A stretch of 64,000 nt of DNA from Ferribacterium limneticum (GCF_020510565.1 NZ_CP075189.1:1096001-1160000); one strand, 5' to 3'; counted from the first letter of the stretch, positions 43,694 through 53,661 are shown. The notes: generated from the sequence alone by a model not told the origin. Numbers and translations are program-made.

Positions 43694-43918
43694 ATAATTA
43701 TTAGGAACGATTCGCAATTGCGTTGGCCGCCGCTGGGAAATACGCAATATGGCCAAGAGCCTTGCTCAGTCTGGCTGTCAGCGATTCACTCGGGATCGCC
43801 CGGAGGCGTGTTGCACCAAGTGCTGAGGTGATTTTTTGTGGGCGAGCCTGGCTGCCACCCGATTTGACTGATGTGCGATGGGGGCCTGTGATCGCACACC
43901 GCAGGCCCGCTATCCGGA

Positions 43919-44932
43919 TCAGCGATAACCTGCCCGGTCGAGCAGTTTCTGGGCGGCCGACAACTGGTTGGCGACCTTGATCAACGAGACATTGTCGGCC
44001 TTGAATTTGCCGAGTTCGTCGAGCTCTTCGTTGCTGATGCTGACGGTCGGCACGGCCGGCCATTCATTGTTGCCATTGGCGAAATAACGCTGTGCTTCGT
44101 CGCTGGCCAGGTATTCGAGGAACTTGACGGCGGCTTCACGATGCTTGGCTGTCTTGACCATGCCGCCACCGGAGACGTTGATGTGTGTGCCGCGGCCGTT
44201 CTGATTCGGCCACACGACGCCCAGACGCTTGACGAGGTTGCGCTCCTCGACCTTCTCGGAGGCCATCAGGCGGGCCAGGTAGTAGCTGTTCGACACCGCC
44301 ACGCCGCACTCGCCACCGGCCACCGACTTGATCTGGTCGGTGTCGCCGCCCTTCAGGGTCCGGGCGAAATTGGCGACCAGCCCGCGCGCCCATTCCTCGG
44401 TTTTGGCTTCGCCGTTGTGGGCAACCATCGAGGCGACAAAAGTCAGGTTGTAGATGTGCCCGCCAGGGATGCTGCAATACAGGCCTTTGAGTTTCGGATC
44501 GGCCAGCGACTCATAGGTGGCGACGTCCTCTGCCTTGAGCTTGCGTTTGTTGTAGATGATCATGCGCGCCCGCGTCGAGAAGGCGAACCAGTTGTCCGAG
44601 CGCAGATGGGCCGGAATGCGCGATTCGAGCAGCTTTGACTTGACCGGCGCGAAGATGCCCCAGGCGTCGGCCACGGCAAGGCTGGCCGCATCGACGGTGA
44701 TGAAAACGTCAGCCGGGCTGTTGGCGCCCTCATTGCGGATACGCTCGATCAGTTCGTGCGCCTTGCCCTCGATCCGGTTGATCTTGATGCCGGTCTGCTC
44801 GGTAAAGTTGGCGTAGAGCGCCTCGTCGGACTGGTAGTGGCGGGCTGAATAGAGGTTGAGTTCCTTGTCGTCGGCCAATGCCGGGCCGGCGGCAAAGACG
44901 GCGGCGAGCGCCCAGGCGATGGATTTGCGCAT
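43919..44932 (-). CDS. Periplasmic Fe(III)-binding protein (FbpA/FutA family)
   Basis: A 337-residue exported ABC solute-binding protein: signal peptide ending ALADD, LNLYSARHYQSDEALY, GVAVSNSYYLARLM (the Tyr pair that binds ferric iron) and the family C-terminus. No permease or ATPase of an FbpABC system follows; it is the last gene of a four-gene run behind a siderophore receptor. It may work with a distant permease. Confidence 0.9.
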   Translation of the reverse strand: MRKSIAWALAAVFAAGPALADDKELNLYSARHYQSDEALYANFTEQTGIKINRIEGKAHELIERIRNEGANSPADVFITVDAASLAVADAWGIFAPVKSKLLESRIPAHLRSDNWFAFSTRARMIIYNKRKLKAEDVATYESLADPKLKGLYCSIPGGHIYNLTFVASMVAHNGEAKTEEWARGLVANFARTLKGGDTDQIKSVAGGECGVAVSNSYYLARLMASEKVEERNLVKRLGVVWPNQNGRGTHINVSGGGMVKTAKHREAAVKFLEYLASDEAQRYFANGNNEWPAVPTVSISNEELDELGKFKADNVSLIKVANQLSAAQKLLDRAGYR

Positions 44933-44945
44933 GATGTTTCCGCTT

Positions 44946-45629
44946 TCAGGTCACCGCCCACTGGCGGAGCAGGTTGTGATAAACGCCGGTCAGCTTGAGC
45001 AGGCGCGGGTCGTCGGCGGCGAGGGCCGGGGTGATTCCCTGGATGGACTGGTCGAGATCGAAGAGCAGGACGCGTGAGCTGTCGTTCTGGACCATGCTTT
45101 GAATCCAGAAGAACGAGGCAACGCGGGCGCCTTCCGTTACCGGCGTGACGCAGTGCAGGCTGCTCGACGGATAAAGCACCATGTCGCCGGCCGCCAGCTT
45201 GGCCGACTGGATGCCGAAAGGCCCTTCGACCTGCAACTCGCCGCCTTCGTATTCATCGGGCTCGGCCAGGAAGAGCGTGGCCGAAAGGTCGCTGCGTACT
45301 GAAACGTTGGTGCCCGGCACGGCCATCACGGCGCTATCGACATGCGCGCCGTAGGTGCCGCCATCGGCATAGCGGTTGAATTTGGGCGGGTAGATGCGGT
45401 TGGGCAGTGCGGCCGAAACGAACAGCGGATTGTTGCCGAGCTTGCGCAGGATGAGGTTGCCCAGTTCGACGGCCAGTGGCGAGCCGTCTTCCAGTTGCAG
45501 GTTGCGTTTGACCGAGCGGGCCAGGGTGCCGGCCGTTTTCAGGCCGTCCTGCCATGCGGCGGCGTCGAGCCGCTGGCGGAACTGACGTACTTCGTCCTTG
45601 CTGAGGACGCCTTCGATGGGAATCAGCAT
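44946..45629 (-). CDS. piuC: PKHD-type Fe(II)/2-oxoglutarate hydroxylase (PiuC/YbiX)
   Basis: A 227-residue dioxygenase: iron ligands in GAHVDSAVM (His-x-Asp) and LHCVTPV (second His), and the N-terminal [18 protein letters not shown] typical of PiuC. Such genes sit beside TonB siderophore receptors; the substrate is unknown. ATG 45629 overlaps the upstream gene stop by 7 bp. A frame extending across the gene upstream exists but only this part has the family. Confidence 0.92.
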   Translation of the reverse strand: MLIPIEGVLSKDEVRQFRQRLDAAAWQDGLKTAGTLARSVKRNLQLEDGSPLAVELGNLILRKLGNNPLFVSAALPNRIYPPKFNRYADGGTYGAHVDSAVMAVPGTNVSVRSDLSATLFLAEPDEYEGGELQVEGPFGIQSAKLAAGDMVLYPSSSLHCVTPVTEGARVASFFWIQSMVQNDSSRVLLFDLDQSIQGITPALAADDPRLLKLTGVYHNLLRQWAVT

Positions 45630-46744
45630 GATGTTGCCTCGTGTCGATAAATCATGTCCGGGCCGATGTCGGCCAGCGTTGCACAACCGGCCTGGGCCAT
45701 GCAGACCTCCAGTTCTTCGCGCAGCAGTTTGAGCAGGTGGGCGACGCCCAGCGCCCCGGCCACGGCCAGGGCGTATACCTGCAGGCGGCCGATGAGTACG
45801 GCGTCGGCGCCAAGTGCCAGGGCCTTGAAAATGTCGTTGCCCGAGCGGATGCCGCTGTCGAGCAGCAGCGGGAAATCGTCGCCGACGGCCTGGCGGATGC
45901 GCGGCAAGACGTCGAGACTGGCCGGTACGCCGTCGAGCGCCCGGCCGCCGTGATTGGACACGATCAGTCCAGCCACGCCCATGGCCTGCAGGCGGGTTGC
46001 GTCGTCGGGATGGAGTACGCCCTTGATCAGCACCGGCAGGCGGGTCTGGCCGAGGAGCCAGGCCAGATCGTTCCAGGTTGGCGCTTGGCGCATCGCACCC
46101 TGGAAAACGCGGCTGGTGCCGGGTTCGAGCACGATGGGCGGCGGTACCGGGTAATCGGCCAGATTGGCCTCGATGACCTCGGGCGGCATGGCGAAGCCGA
46201 TCTCTTGCGCCCGCCGGCTGGGGAGCTTGATCGCCGTGTCCAGCGTGACGACGAGCGCGGTATAGCCTGCCATTTCCGCCCGTTTTATCAGGTCCACCGT
46301 GGCAGTCTGTGTCGGCTGCATGTAGTGCTGGAACCAGCGTTCGGCGCCGGCCATCGGCGCCACGTCTTCGAGCTTTTGCGAAGCGAGCGTGCTGGTCACC
46401 AGGCAGGTGTCGGTGGCGGCGGCCGCCCGCGCCGTTTCCAGTTCGCCGAGCGGGTGGACCAGCCGCTGGTAGGCCACCGGGGCGAGCAGGATGGGATGCG
46501 CCCAGGTTCGTCCGAGCAAATCGCACCGGGTATGGCCGTCGTGCATGTCGCGTAGCAGGCGCGGCAGGATCTGCGTCCGGGCAAAGGCGTTGCGATTGGC
46601 GGCCAGGGTCATTTCGTCGGCACAGCCGCCGGCGATGTAGGCCAGGCCCGGCGCGGCGATGAAGTGCGGGGCCAGGCGTTCGTAATCCGCAGCGCAGTAA
46701 ATCTCGCGCGGAATTTGTTGTAGGGGAGGATGTGGAGCGTTCAT
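45623..46744 (-). CDS. FMN-dependent alpha-hydroxy acid dehydrogenase/oxidase
   Basis: A 373-residue flavoenzyme of the LldD/glycolate oxidase family. The catalytic His and Arg are in [12 protein letters not shown], with FMN contacts [27 protein letters not shown]. It oxidises an alpha-hydroxy acid to a keto acid; L-lactate is the common substrate, but the context (siderophore receptor, PiuC) suggests hydroxy-acid siderophores. The start codon ATG 46744 abuts a terminator and has no visible ribosome site. Confidence 0.88.
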   Translation of the reverse strand: MNAPHPPLQQIPREIYCAADYERLAPHFIAAPGLAYIAGGCADEMTLAANRNAFARTQILPRLLRDMHDGHTRCDLLGRTWAHPILLAPVAYQRLVHPLGELETARAAAATDTCLVTSTLASQKLEDVAPMAGAERWFQHYMQPTQTATVDLIKRAEMAGYTALVVTLDTAIKLPSRRAQEIGFAMPPEVIEANLADYPVPPPIVLEPGTSRVFQGAMRQAPTWNDLAWLLGQTRLPVLIKGVLHPDDATRLQAMGVAGLIVSNHGGRALDGVPASLDVLPRIRQAVGDDFPLLLDSGIRSGNDIFKALALGADAVLIGRLQVYALAVAGALGVAHLLKLLREELEVCMAQAGCATLADIGPDMIYRHEATSC

Positions 46745-46745
46745 G

Positions 46746-46780
46746 AAAAAGGCCGGGCGACTCTGTTGAGCCGCCCGGCG
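46746..46780 (-). terminator. Intrinsic terminator between receptor and alpha-hydroxy acid gene
   Basis: On the minus strand: stem GCCGGGCG / CGCCCGGC with a nearly paired loop region and a run of five T. The run ends one or two bases before the next start codon. Confidence 0.85.
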
Positions 46781-46793
46781 CTTGCCACCTTGT

Positions 46794-49097
46794 TTAGAAG
46801 TCGTAGTTCAGGGTCAGGCGTGCGTTGATGGCATCGCCCTTGTAGACGAAGGCACCTGAGCGATAACCGGCCAGGTAGTAATCGGCGTTGAACACGTTGC
46901 CGACATTGAGGCGTACTTTGGCCCGCTTGGTCACGCGGTAGTCGGCAAAGGCGTCGACCACCGTGTAGGCCGGAACAGGCTGCGAATACAGGCCGGTTGT
47001 GGCATTGAAGCCAGCGGCCGTGTCGGGTTGCCCGGCGTACTTTTCGCTCTCGTACTTGGCGGCTGTACCGAGGGCAAACTTGGGCGTCAGTTGATAGCGC
47101 AATTGAGCCGAGGCCGTGATGTCGGCGAAGTTGCTCAGGCGCTTGCCGACGTTCGCGGCAGTCCATGAGTCGAGTACTTCGGACTCCATGAAGGCGACGC
47201 CGGCAAAGGCGCTGAGCTTATCGGTGACGTTGCCGGCCAGGCCGAGTTCGATACCTTGAACACGGTTCTTGCCGGTGTTGAAGGTGCCGGCTGCAGCGTA
47301 GTTGGCGCCTTCCATCACGTCGGACTTGGTGGTCTGGAAGATCGCCGCGGTGACCAGCAGCTTTTCGCCCAGCAGGTTCCACTTGGTGCCCAGTTCGAAG
47401 TTCTCGGTTTTCTCCGGCTTGGCGCCAGCGGCCGAGCCGTTGTAGGTGACCATGCCGCCATAGCCCGAACTGCTGCCGACGTCGGATTCGCCACCGTTGA
47501 GGTCGGCGGCGGAGCCATACGCAGCATAGACATTGGCGTAGGGCAGGAACTTGTAAACCAGGCCGAAGTGGCTGTTCCACATGCCGGCGTTCTGGCTGCC
47601 GTAATCGTTGATGGTGCCCTGCGGCGGTTGGGTGCCGGTCGGAAGGGCGGCTTGCCGGGTTCTCAGCGAAATATCGGTCTTGTCATAGCGTACGCCGGCA
47701 AAGGCCGTCCATTTTTCCGTCAGGTCGACGGTGTCCATGGCAGACACCGAAATCGCCTTGGCTTGCCAGTCGATATCCCAGTTGGCGGTGTTCTTGGTGA
47801 CGTTCGTCCTGTCCAGCGCAGTCTGAGCCAACGCTACCGGAACATTGCTCTGGCTGGGCGAGTTCGCGCCACGGACAACGCCGCCGATTTCGTACAGACC
47901 GTTCAGCACCTTGTGATCGGTGTATTCAAGACTGAAGATGAAATCGTGCTTCATGCCGGCGATGGTCGTATCCCAGCCCAGGCTGGTCTGATTGACGAAG
48001 TAGTCGACATCCTGCCAGCCCGAATGGGTGGTCAGGTTGAGGTTGGTCAGCGTCGAGCTGGCATTGGCGCCCGTCGCGACATAACCGTTTTCCGAGCGAC
48101 CGTAGCGCGTCAGGTTGGTGAGGCGCAGATTGGGCGTGATCTTGTACTTGATGCGCCCGGTAAGGGTGTCGACATCCGAGGTCAGAAAATCGCCGTTCTG
48201 GGCGTAGACCGGGGAATTTGCCATGGGCCGGCGATTCGGCACGGTGCCGGTCAGCCATGAGCCGAGATCGGGCCTGTCTTCGGCACGCAGGCCGTAGTAG
48301 TCGACCAGGATGTCGAGCTTGTCGGTTGGCTTGAACAGGCCGGAGAGCGCCACACCCTTGCGTTCGCGGTCGGCGGGATCGCGGTCGGGCACCTGCTGGT
48401 AGCCGTAAAGGACATTGGCACGCAGGGCGACATTGTCGTTGACGACGTGGTTGGCATCGAGCGTGACCCGGCCGTAGCTATCGGTGCCAACGCCGGCGGA
48501 CACTTTGGTGAAGTCGTAGTCGACAGTTGCCTGCTTGGTGATGGCATTGATCGCGCCGCCGACGGTGCCGCGGCCGGCAAAACTGGAGCTCGGACCCTTG
48601 GAGACTTCGACTTGTTCGACGGCGAAGCTTTCGCGAATGGTCATGCCGGGATCGCGCAGGCCGTCGACGAAGGTGTCGGAACGGGCTTCGTAGCCGCGGA
48701 TGATGTAGCGGTCGCCGAAGGCGTTGCCGTTTTCGCCGGTACCGAGCGTGATGCCCGGCTGGGCATCGAGAATGTCGCGCAGGTCGGTATAGCCGGAATC
48801 CTCGATCTGCGTCTTGGTCATGACCTGGATGGTCGCCGGGGTTTCGGCCAGCGGGCGCGTGCGGCGCTCATCGCCGGACTTTTTGGCCTTGTACGGCGCA
48901 TCCGGTTCGGCATAGGGGTTGTGGTCAAAGGCGCGTTCGACGACGGTTACCGGCTTCATTTCGACATCGTCGTCGGCACGGGCTGCGCCCATCGGCATCA
49001 GCATGGCGGTGGAAACGCCCAGCGCGATGCTGGTCTTGGCCATGCCTGGAACCCGGAAGCTGGCCGGGAACTTGGTCTTGTTGGATTGTTTTTTCAT
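46794..49097 (-). CDS. TonB-dependent siderophore receptor (Fiu-like)
   Basis: A 767-residue outer-membrane receptor: long signal peptide (ending ARADDD), plug with TPATIQVMTKTQIEDSG, RYIIRGYEARSDTFVDGLRDPG and EVSKGPSSSFAGRGTVGG, then the barrel ending in LTLNYDF. The plug resembles Fiu/catecholate receptors. It is the first gene of a unit followed by an FMN enzyme, PiuC and an Fe(III)-binding protein. Upstream are the leader motif and an AATGCGAA-type dyad. Confidence 0.93.
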   Translation of the reverse strand: MKKQSNKTKFPASFRVPGMAKTSIALGVSTAMLMPMGAARADDDVEMKPVTVVERAFDHNPYAEPDAPYKAKKSGDERRTRPLAETPATIQVMTKTQIEDSGYTDLRDILDAQPGITLGTGENGNAFGDRYIIRGYEARSDTFVDGLRDPGMTIRESFAVEQVEVSKGPSSSFAGRGTVGGAINAITKQATVDYDFTKVSAGVGTDSYGRVTLDANHVVNDNVALRANVLYGYQQVPDRDPADRERKGVALSGLFKPTDKLDILVDYYGLRAEDRPDLGSWLTGTVPNRRPMANSPVYAQNGDFLTSDVDTLTGRIKYKITPNLRLTNLTRYGRSENGYVATGANASSTLTNLNLTTHSGWQDVDYFVNQTSLGWDTTIAGMKHDFIFSLEYTDHKVLNGLYEIGGVVRGANSPSQSNVPVALAQTALDRTNVTKNTANWDIDWQAKAISVSAMDTVDLTEKWTAFAGVRYDKTDISLRTRQAALPTGTQPPQGTINDYGSQNAGMWNSHFGLVYKFLPYANVYAAYGSAADLNGGESDVGSSSGYGGMVTYNGSAAGAKPEKTENFELGTKWNLLGEKLLVTAAIFQTTKSDVMEGANYAAAGTFNTGKNRVQGIELGLAGNVTDKLSAFAGVAFMESEVLDSWTAANVGKRLSNFADITASAQLRYQLTPKFALGTAAKYESEKYAGQPDTAAGFNATTGLYSQPVPAYTVVDAFADYRVTKRAKVRLNVGNVFNADYYLAGYRSGAFVYKGDAINARLTLNYDF

Positions 49098-49196
49098 ATT
49101 CCTGTCGGGGCAGAGTCAAATCACCGGACAGGACGCCCGTGCGCGCATCGATCCCCCGAGCGGGAGGGCAGTCCTGTGGCTAGTCAGTTATGGAAA

Positions 49197-49221
49197 GGCT
49201 GGCTGGCGTTTGGCTGGCTGA
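49197..49221 (-). promoter_or_regulatory. Leader motif GCCAGCCAGCC before the siderophore receptor
   Basis: Sense strand: CAGCCAGCCAAACGCCAGCC (two tandem blocks), ending about 100 nt before the receptor start. Confidence 0.5.
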
Positions 49222-49266
49222 CCGGACATGCTGTGTTCTCGCCGATGTCGGCATGCAATGAACACG

Positions 49267-49285
49267 AATGCGAATGTATCGCATT
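49267..49285 (-). promoter_or_regulatory. Fur-like dyad upstream of the siderophore receptor
   Basis: AATGCGAATGTATCGCATT, a near-perfect dyad almost identical in its arms to the bfd site at 17654-17672. It lies 170 bp before the start codon. The surrounding 435-bp gap (49098-49532) also holds repeat copy 13 and the leader motif. Confidence 0.55.
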
Positions 49286-49340
49286 TGCAACATTGATGCA
49301 AGTCAAGTCCTTGCAGATCGGCTTCTGGCAGTTCGTTTGT

Positions 49341-49372
49341 TGCAAATTTGCCGATTATTTCCGGTTCACCGT
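49341..49372 (-). repeat. Dispersed repeat, copy 13 (reverse, diverged)
   Basis: TGCAAATTTGCCGATTA, then TTTCCGGTTCACCGT. Confidence 0.6.
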
Positions 49373-49532
49373 GGGAATGGCTGATCGGCGGGCTGCCGGG
49401 GAAAATGGCGCTACAGCGGGCTGTCCGAGGGAGAGGCTGAGCGCGGTGTGCAGGCTGTTGATCCGCCCGGTCATGCCGTTTTCATGCTAGATTCAAAGGG
49501 ATTTCATCCTTGCATGAAAGCTCGATCGCGTC

Positions 49533-51539
49533 ATGGCTGAAAAACTCTTCTCCGTCCGTCTGGCCCTGCTCGGTGCTGTCGTGTGGACGTTTGTCCTGAC
49601 CCTGTCGATGGTGTGGAATTTCCACAACGTCAGCAACCAGGCAATGGAGATGGCCTATGCCGAGGCGCGCGCCAATCTCAACAAGGACATCTCTTTCCGT
49701 CGCTGGGGCACGCTGCATGGCGGGGTTTACGTGCCGATCACGGCAACCCAGCAGCCGGTCGAGTGGTTGTCGCATGTGCCCGGGCGGGAGGCGACGGCCG
49801 CCGATGGGCGGAAACTGACGCTGCTTAATCCGGCCTCGATGCTGCGCCAGATGATGGATCTCTACGCCACCGATTACGGCATTCGCGGCCGCATCACCGG
49901 GTTGCGCTACCTGAATCCGGGCAATGCCCCGGATGTCTGGGAAAAGCATCAGCTCGAAGCCTTCGTGCGTGGCGAAAAGACCGAGGTGTGGGCGGTCGAG
50001 GAGGTCGCCGGCAAGCCGTATCTGCGTTACCTGCGGGCGATGATGATGGAGCCGGGCTGTGACAAATGCCATGCCATTCTGGGTTATAAGACCGGTGACA
50101 TGCGCGGGGCGACCGGGCTCAATCTGCCGCTGGCGCCCTATTATGCGCAGATCGAGCAATCGCGCTTCAATCTTGGCATCAGCCATCTGATCATCTGGCT
50201 CATCGGCCTGGCCGGCATTGCCTGGGGGGGCTGGATTTCGACGCGCTGGTCGGCCGAGCGCGAGGCGTCGCGGGCCGAATTGCTGCGCCATCGCGATCAT
50301 CTCGAGGCACAGGTCGCCGAGCGGACACAGCAGCTTTCACAGGCCAAGGAGGCCGCCGAGTCGGCCAACCGGGCGAAAAGCGCTTTCCTGGCCAACATGA
50401 GCCACGAAGTGCGGACGCCGATGAACGCCATCATCGGCCTCACGCACATGCTGGCCCGGCAGAATGTCGATCCCGGGCAGGTCGAAAACCTGGGCCGCAT
50501 CAATCAGGCGGCGAATCATCTTCTGGCCTTGCTCGGCGATGTGCTCGACCTGTCGAAGATCGAGGCCGAGCGGTTGGCTCTGGAAGAAATGCCCTTCCTG
50601 CCGGGGGCGCTCTTCGCCAATGTCGACAGCCTGCTTGGCGAGCGGGCGCAGGCCAAGGGCTTGTGGCTCCGGCGCGAAATCGCGCCGCGCCTGCTTGATA
50701 TCCCGCTGGTCGGCGATGCCCTGCGCATCCAGCAGATCCTGCTCAATCTGGTCAACAATGCGATCAAATTCACCGAGCAGGGCGGCGTCACGGTGCGCGC
50801 CGATATTCGCGAGGAGAGTGACAGCGACGTGCTGATCGGCATCGAGGTGGTGGATACCGGCATCGGTATCCAGTCCGACTCGCTGCAACGCGTCTTCGAG
50901 CCTTTCGAGCAGGCCGATACGTCGACCACGCGTCAGCATGGCGGCACCGGGCTGGGCCTGGCCATCTGCCGGCAACTGGTCAAACTGATGGGCGGCGACA
51001 TTTCCGTGAGCAGCGTGCCGGGGCAGGGCAGCACCTTCGCCCTGACGCTGCACCTAGCCCGGGATTGTGTCCCGGTGGGGACGGCCGACAAGGGCGATGA
51101 ACCGGTGGGGCCGGCCTTGTCGGCGGCGGAAACGGAACAGGCCTTGCGGACCCGCTTTGCCGGCACTCGCGTCCTGCTCGTCGAGGACGATGAAATCAAC
51201 CAGATGGTTGCCCTCGAACTGCTCCATGAAGTGCTCGGCTGGCCGGTCGATGTAGCCGAAAATGGCGCCGTGGCGGTCGACAAGGCAGGGTTGGCCGATT
51301 ACGACCTGATCCTTATGGATATCCAGATGCCCATCATGGACGGCATCAAGGCGACGCGGGCCATTCGCCAGCTGGCGGGGCGCCGGCCGACGCCGATCCT
51401 GGCGATGACCGCCAACGCGTTCCGGGAAGACCGTCAGAAGTGCCTCGATGCCGGCATGGACGATTTTGTCGCCAAGCCGGTCGAGCCGGAGGTGCTGTTC
51501 GCCGTCCTGCTCAGGTGGCTGGAGCGGCGCGGCAGTTAA
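49533..51539 (+). CDS. Hybrid histidine kinase with a periplasmic heme-c DUF3365 domain
   Basis: A 668-residue kinase. Two helices (about 10-30 and 215-235) flank a periplasmic DUF3365 (Tll0287-like) domain with a CDKCH heme-c site near residue 175. Then a HisKA ([12 protein letters not shown]), ATPase domain ([20 protein letters not shown]) and receiver ([11 protein letters not shown]). The c-type heme suggests sensing redox, NO or CO in the periplasm. It is transcribed away from the siderophore receptor. Confidence 0.93.
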   Translation: MAEKLFSVRLALLGAVVWTFVLTLSMVWNFHNVSNQAMEMAYAEARANLNKDISFRRWGTLHGGVYVPITATQQPVEWLSHVPGREATAADGRKLTLLNPASMLRQMMDLYATDYGIRGRITGLRYLNPGNAPDVWEKHQLEAFVRGEKTEVWAVEEVAGKPYLRYLRAMMMEPGCDKCHAILGYKTGDMRGATGLNLPLAPYYAQIEQSRFNLGISHLIIWLIGLAGIAWGGWISTRWSAEREASRAELLRHRDHLEAQVAERTQQLSQAKEAAESANRAKSAFLANMSHEVRTPMNAIIGLTHMLARQNVDPGQVENLGRINQAANHLLALLGDVLDLSKIEAERLALEEMPFLPGALFANVDSLLGERAQAKGLWLRREIAPRLLDIPLVGDALRIQQILLNLVNNAIKFTEQGGVTVRADIREESDSDVLIGIEVVDTGIGIQSDSLQRVFEPFEQADTSTTRQHGGTGLGLAICRQLVKLMGGDISVSSVPGQGSTFALTLHLARDCVPVGTADKGDEPVGPALSAAETEQALRTRFAGTRVLLVEDDEINQMVALELLHEVLGWPVDVAENGAVAVDKAGLADYDLILMDIQMPIMDGIKATRAIRQLAGRRPTPILAMTANAFREDRQKCLDAGMDDFVAKPVEPEVLFAVLLRWLERRGS

Positions 51540-52834
51540 ACCTTGGCCGGCAGCGCAGTGTCGCTGCGGTTCTGGTCGATCAGCCGCGACAGCCCTGAAG
51601 CACCGCCGTTCTTCATGTAGAGGCAGGGCTTGCCGGTGCGTTTGCATTGCTCCTTCACCCGCCAGTAGGCGTTGTGGCTGATGCAGCCGGCCTGGCAGAT
51701 GACGAGGTCGGCGGCGGCGAGAAAGCCGTCGATGCGATGCAGGCTTTCTTCCAGACCGCCGTCGTGGTGCAGGAAACGGCCGCCGCGCTGCTCGACGATC
51801 TGGCGATAGCCGTCGATCGAGCCGGTTCGGCCGCCGACGCAAAGAACGCATTTGCCGGCGAGATTCGCCCCGGTGTCTTCCGGCGCAGCATCCGGGCCCT
51901 CGGCCAGCAGGGACTTGATGGTTTCGCCGGCATGTTGGGTCAGCGCTCGCAGGCGGTCGCGCAGGTAGTCAATTTCCCGGTCCTGTTCGCCGGCCTGCGC
52001 CGTCAACGCGCTGGCTCTGGCTTCGGCATCGCTGGCGCGGCGGGCCAGGGCCTGGCGTTCCTTGAGCTCGGGCAGGCTTTGCCGCAACAGCTCGAGTTGG
52101 CCGGCCAGGTTGGCGGCGTAGGCGTCCTTGCAGGCCAGCTCGATGCGCAGTTCGGCGACGCGTTGGCCGAGTTGCTGCGTCTCGCGCGATTTCTCGGTGC
52201 GCTGGGTTTCCACTTCGTGGCGCGCCGCGTCGAGTTGCCGGCGCAATTGCGCGTTGTCGGCCTGCAGCGCCTTGAGCATGGAGAGCTCGGCCCGTGTGCC
52301 GGTACCGAGCTGGTGCTGGATCATGTGAATGTCGGCGTAGATGTCCTGTTCGAGCAAGGCATCGCAGGCCGGATGCGTCCAGCTAGCCCACAGCGCGGCG
52401 GGGAGCTCGATGCCGGTTTGCGCCGCGTCGCGCCACAGGCTGCGCAGTGCCTCGGCCTCCTTGGCTTTGGTAAAAACCCGGACGCTGAGTTGAAAACGCT
52501 TTTCGAGCTGCTTGTGCAGCGCTTCGGCCAGCGGTGTGCGTGCTTCGCAGGCGCCGACGGCCGTGGTGTGCAGGACGAAATCGCTGGTGTCGCGCGGGAA
52601 CTGCATGCTCCTGGCCATCAGGCCGCGCAGTTCTTCAACGCCAAAACAGACGCCGATGACCGGGCAATGGAATTTGTGCGGGATGTCCCACAGCTTGCGC
52701 CGACGCGAGCCTGGGCGCGGAGCGCTGCTGGTCTCTTCCGGCAGGCTGGGGCGTTGCAGGGTCAGTGTTTCGGGCTGGTTATGGCGGGTCGGGGCAAAAA
52801 ATCCACCGGCGACGTGAAAGGGATGATCGGACAT
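51536..52834 (-). CDS. DUF2325 protein with coiled coil
   Basis: A 432-residue soluble protein. Residues about 55-180 form an N-terminal domain with [17 protein letters not shown]; 190-320 a coiled coil; 325-415 the DUF2325 domain ([55 protein letters not shown]) with conserved Cys residues. The function of DUF2325 is unknown. It ends 4 bp into the kinase end, tail to tail. The leader has the GCCAGCCAGCC motif, and it may be the last gene of the Fur-boxed operon. Confidence 0.85.
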   Translation of the reverse strand: MSDHPFHVAGGFFAPTRHNQPETLTLQRPSLPEETSSAPRPGSRRRKLWDIPHKFHCPVIGVCFGVEELRGLMARSMQFPRDTSDFVLHTTAVGACEARTPLAEALHKQLEKRFQLSVRVFTKAKEAEALRSLWRDAAQTGIELPAALWASWTHPACDALLEQDIYADIHMIQHQLGTGTRAELSMLKALQADNAQLRRQLDAARHEVETQRTEKSRETQQLGQRVAELRIELACKDAYAANLAGQLELLRQSLPELKERQALARRASDAEARASALTAQAGEQDREIDYLRDRLRALTQHAGETIKSLLAEGPDAAPEDTGANLAGKCVLCVGGRTGSIDGYRQIVEQRGGRFLHHDGGLEESLHRIDGFLAAADLVICQAGCISHNAYWRVKEQCKRTGKPCLYMKNGGASGLSRLIDQNRSDTALPAKV

Positions 52835-52858
52835 GCTCGGGCTCCTCGGCGATGAATC

Positions 52859-52891
52859 GCTGGCTGGCCGGGCATCCGGTTGGCTGGCTGG
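52859..52891 (-). promoter_or_regulatory. Leader motif GCCAGCCAGC before the DUF2325 gene
   Basis: Sense strand: CAGCCAGCC, 14 nt, GGCCAGCCAGC, ending 25 nt before the start codon. Confidence 0.5.
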
Positions 52892-52900
52892 AAAAGTGAC

Positions 52901-52934
52901 ATTTCAATTTTGGCGAAAATTTCCGGTTGACCGT
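52901..52934 (-). repeat. Dispersed repeat, copy 14 (reverse)
   Basis: ATTTCAATTTTGGCGAAA, then ATTTCCGGTTGACCGT, located 10 bp from the leader motif of the DUF2325 gene. Confidence 0.85.
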
Positions 52935-52971
52935 GGGATCGCTGATTCCCGTTCGCCAAGGCTGGTAAATC

Positions 52972-53448
52972 CTATAACTGCAGGCTGTTGGCCAGCGGGC
53001 AGTGGAAGTGCTGGACCAGCGCATCGCGTTCGCCGGCCAGGCGCTCGCATTCGGCATGGGCGGCGCGGATGGTTTTTTCGAGATGCCAGACCCGCTGCGC
53101 CGCGCTGCTCAAATCGTTGTTCGAGGCGCTCAGTTGCTGCAGCTGGCGGCCCAGTTCGATCATCACCTGGCCCGATTCAAAATCGGCCAGTCGCTGGCGC
53201 TGGGCAGCGACGACTGCTTTGAGTCCGTCGATTTCATTGAGCTGGGCAATGATCTTTTTCGTCGAAATCGTCGCGCTCCGGCGCTGGGTCTGGTGCGACT
53301 GGCGCAGGGCAGAACGCAGGGCAGTAATTTCGGATTCCAGTGCAGCGACAAGTCGGCCGGTTTTGTCGCTCGGCAGCGGGCAGAGGTCGGCCTGCGGATC
53401 GCCGTCGTCACGCTCGAGCAGGGCGCGGTTCTTAAGCGGTGCCAGCAT
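52972..53448 (-). CDS. Coiled-coil protein of unknown function
   Basis: A 158-residue hydrophilic protein, mainly coiled coil (about 30-145, heptads rich in Leu, Glu, Arg, Gln). No family is recognised. Start at 53448 follows AAAGGAGC and overlaps the upstream gene by 17 bp. It is the third frame behind the Fur-boxed promoter at 53753. Confidence 0.6.
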   Translation of the reverse strand: MLAPLKNRALLERDDGDPQADLCPLPSDKTGRLVAALESEITALRSALRQSHQTQRRSATISTKKIIAQLNEIDGLKAVVAAQRQRLADFESGQVMIELGRQLQQLSASNNDLSSAAQRVWHLEKTIRAAHAECERLAGERDALVQHFHCPLANSLQL

Positions 53449-53641
53449 GGAGCTGCTCCTTTCCGGAACTCAGGCGGCTACTGGCCCGCTCGCACAGATT
53501 GCGGGTGTCGGCATCGATCTCGTCGAGTGCGCCGATGCGGTCGAGCAGCCGGGCGGCGTTGAGCGCCGAATGCTGACAGCCGGTTTCGTGGTGAATGAGC
53601 AGCAGGCTCAAGGCCCCGGCCCACAGTTCGTTGCCTGGCAT
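53432..53641 (-). CDS. Small helical protein of unknown function
   Basis: A 69-residue frame with AAGGAG before its ATG. Its first half (AGALSLLLIHHETGCQHSA) is hydrophobic and helical with His and Cys; the second half (LDRIGALDEIDADTRNLC) is acidic. No family is known. It overlaps the coiled-coil gene downstream. Confidence 0.55.
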   Translation of the reverse strand: MPGNELWAGALSLLLIHHETGCQHSALNAARLLDRIGALDEIDADTRNLCERASSRLSSGKEQLHAGTA

Positions 53642-53661
53642 GGTCGCTCCTTGCCGGAAAG

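Noticed and set aside
45630..46526. A long minus-strand frame that runs from the PiuC gene back through the FMN enzyme gene
   Set aside because: Only its last 227 residues belong to PiuC; the rest is low-complexity Arg/Pro/Ala reading of the FMN enzyme gene in another frame.
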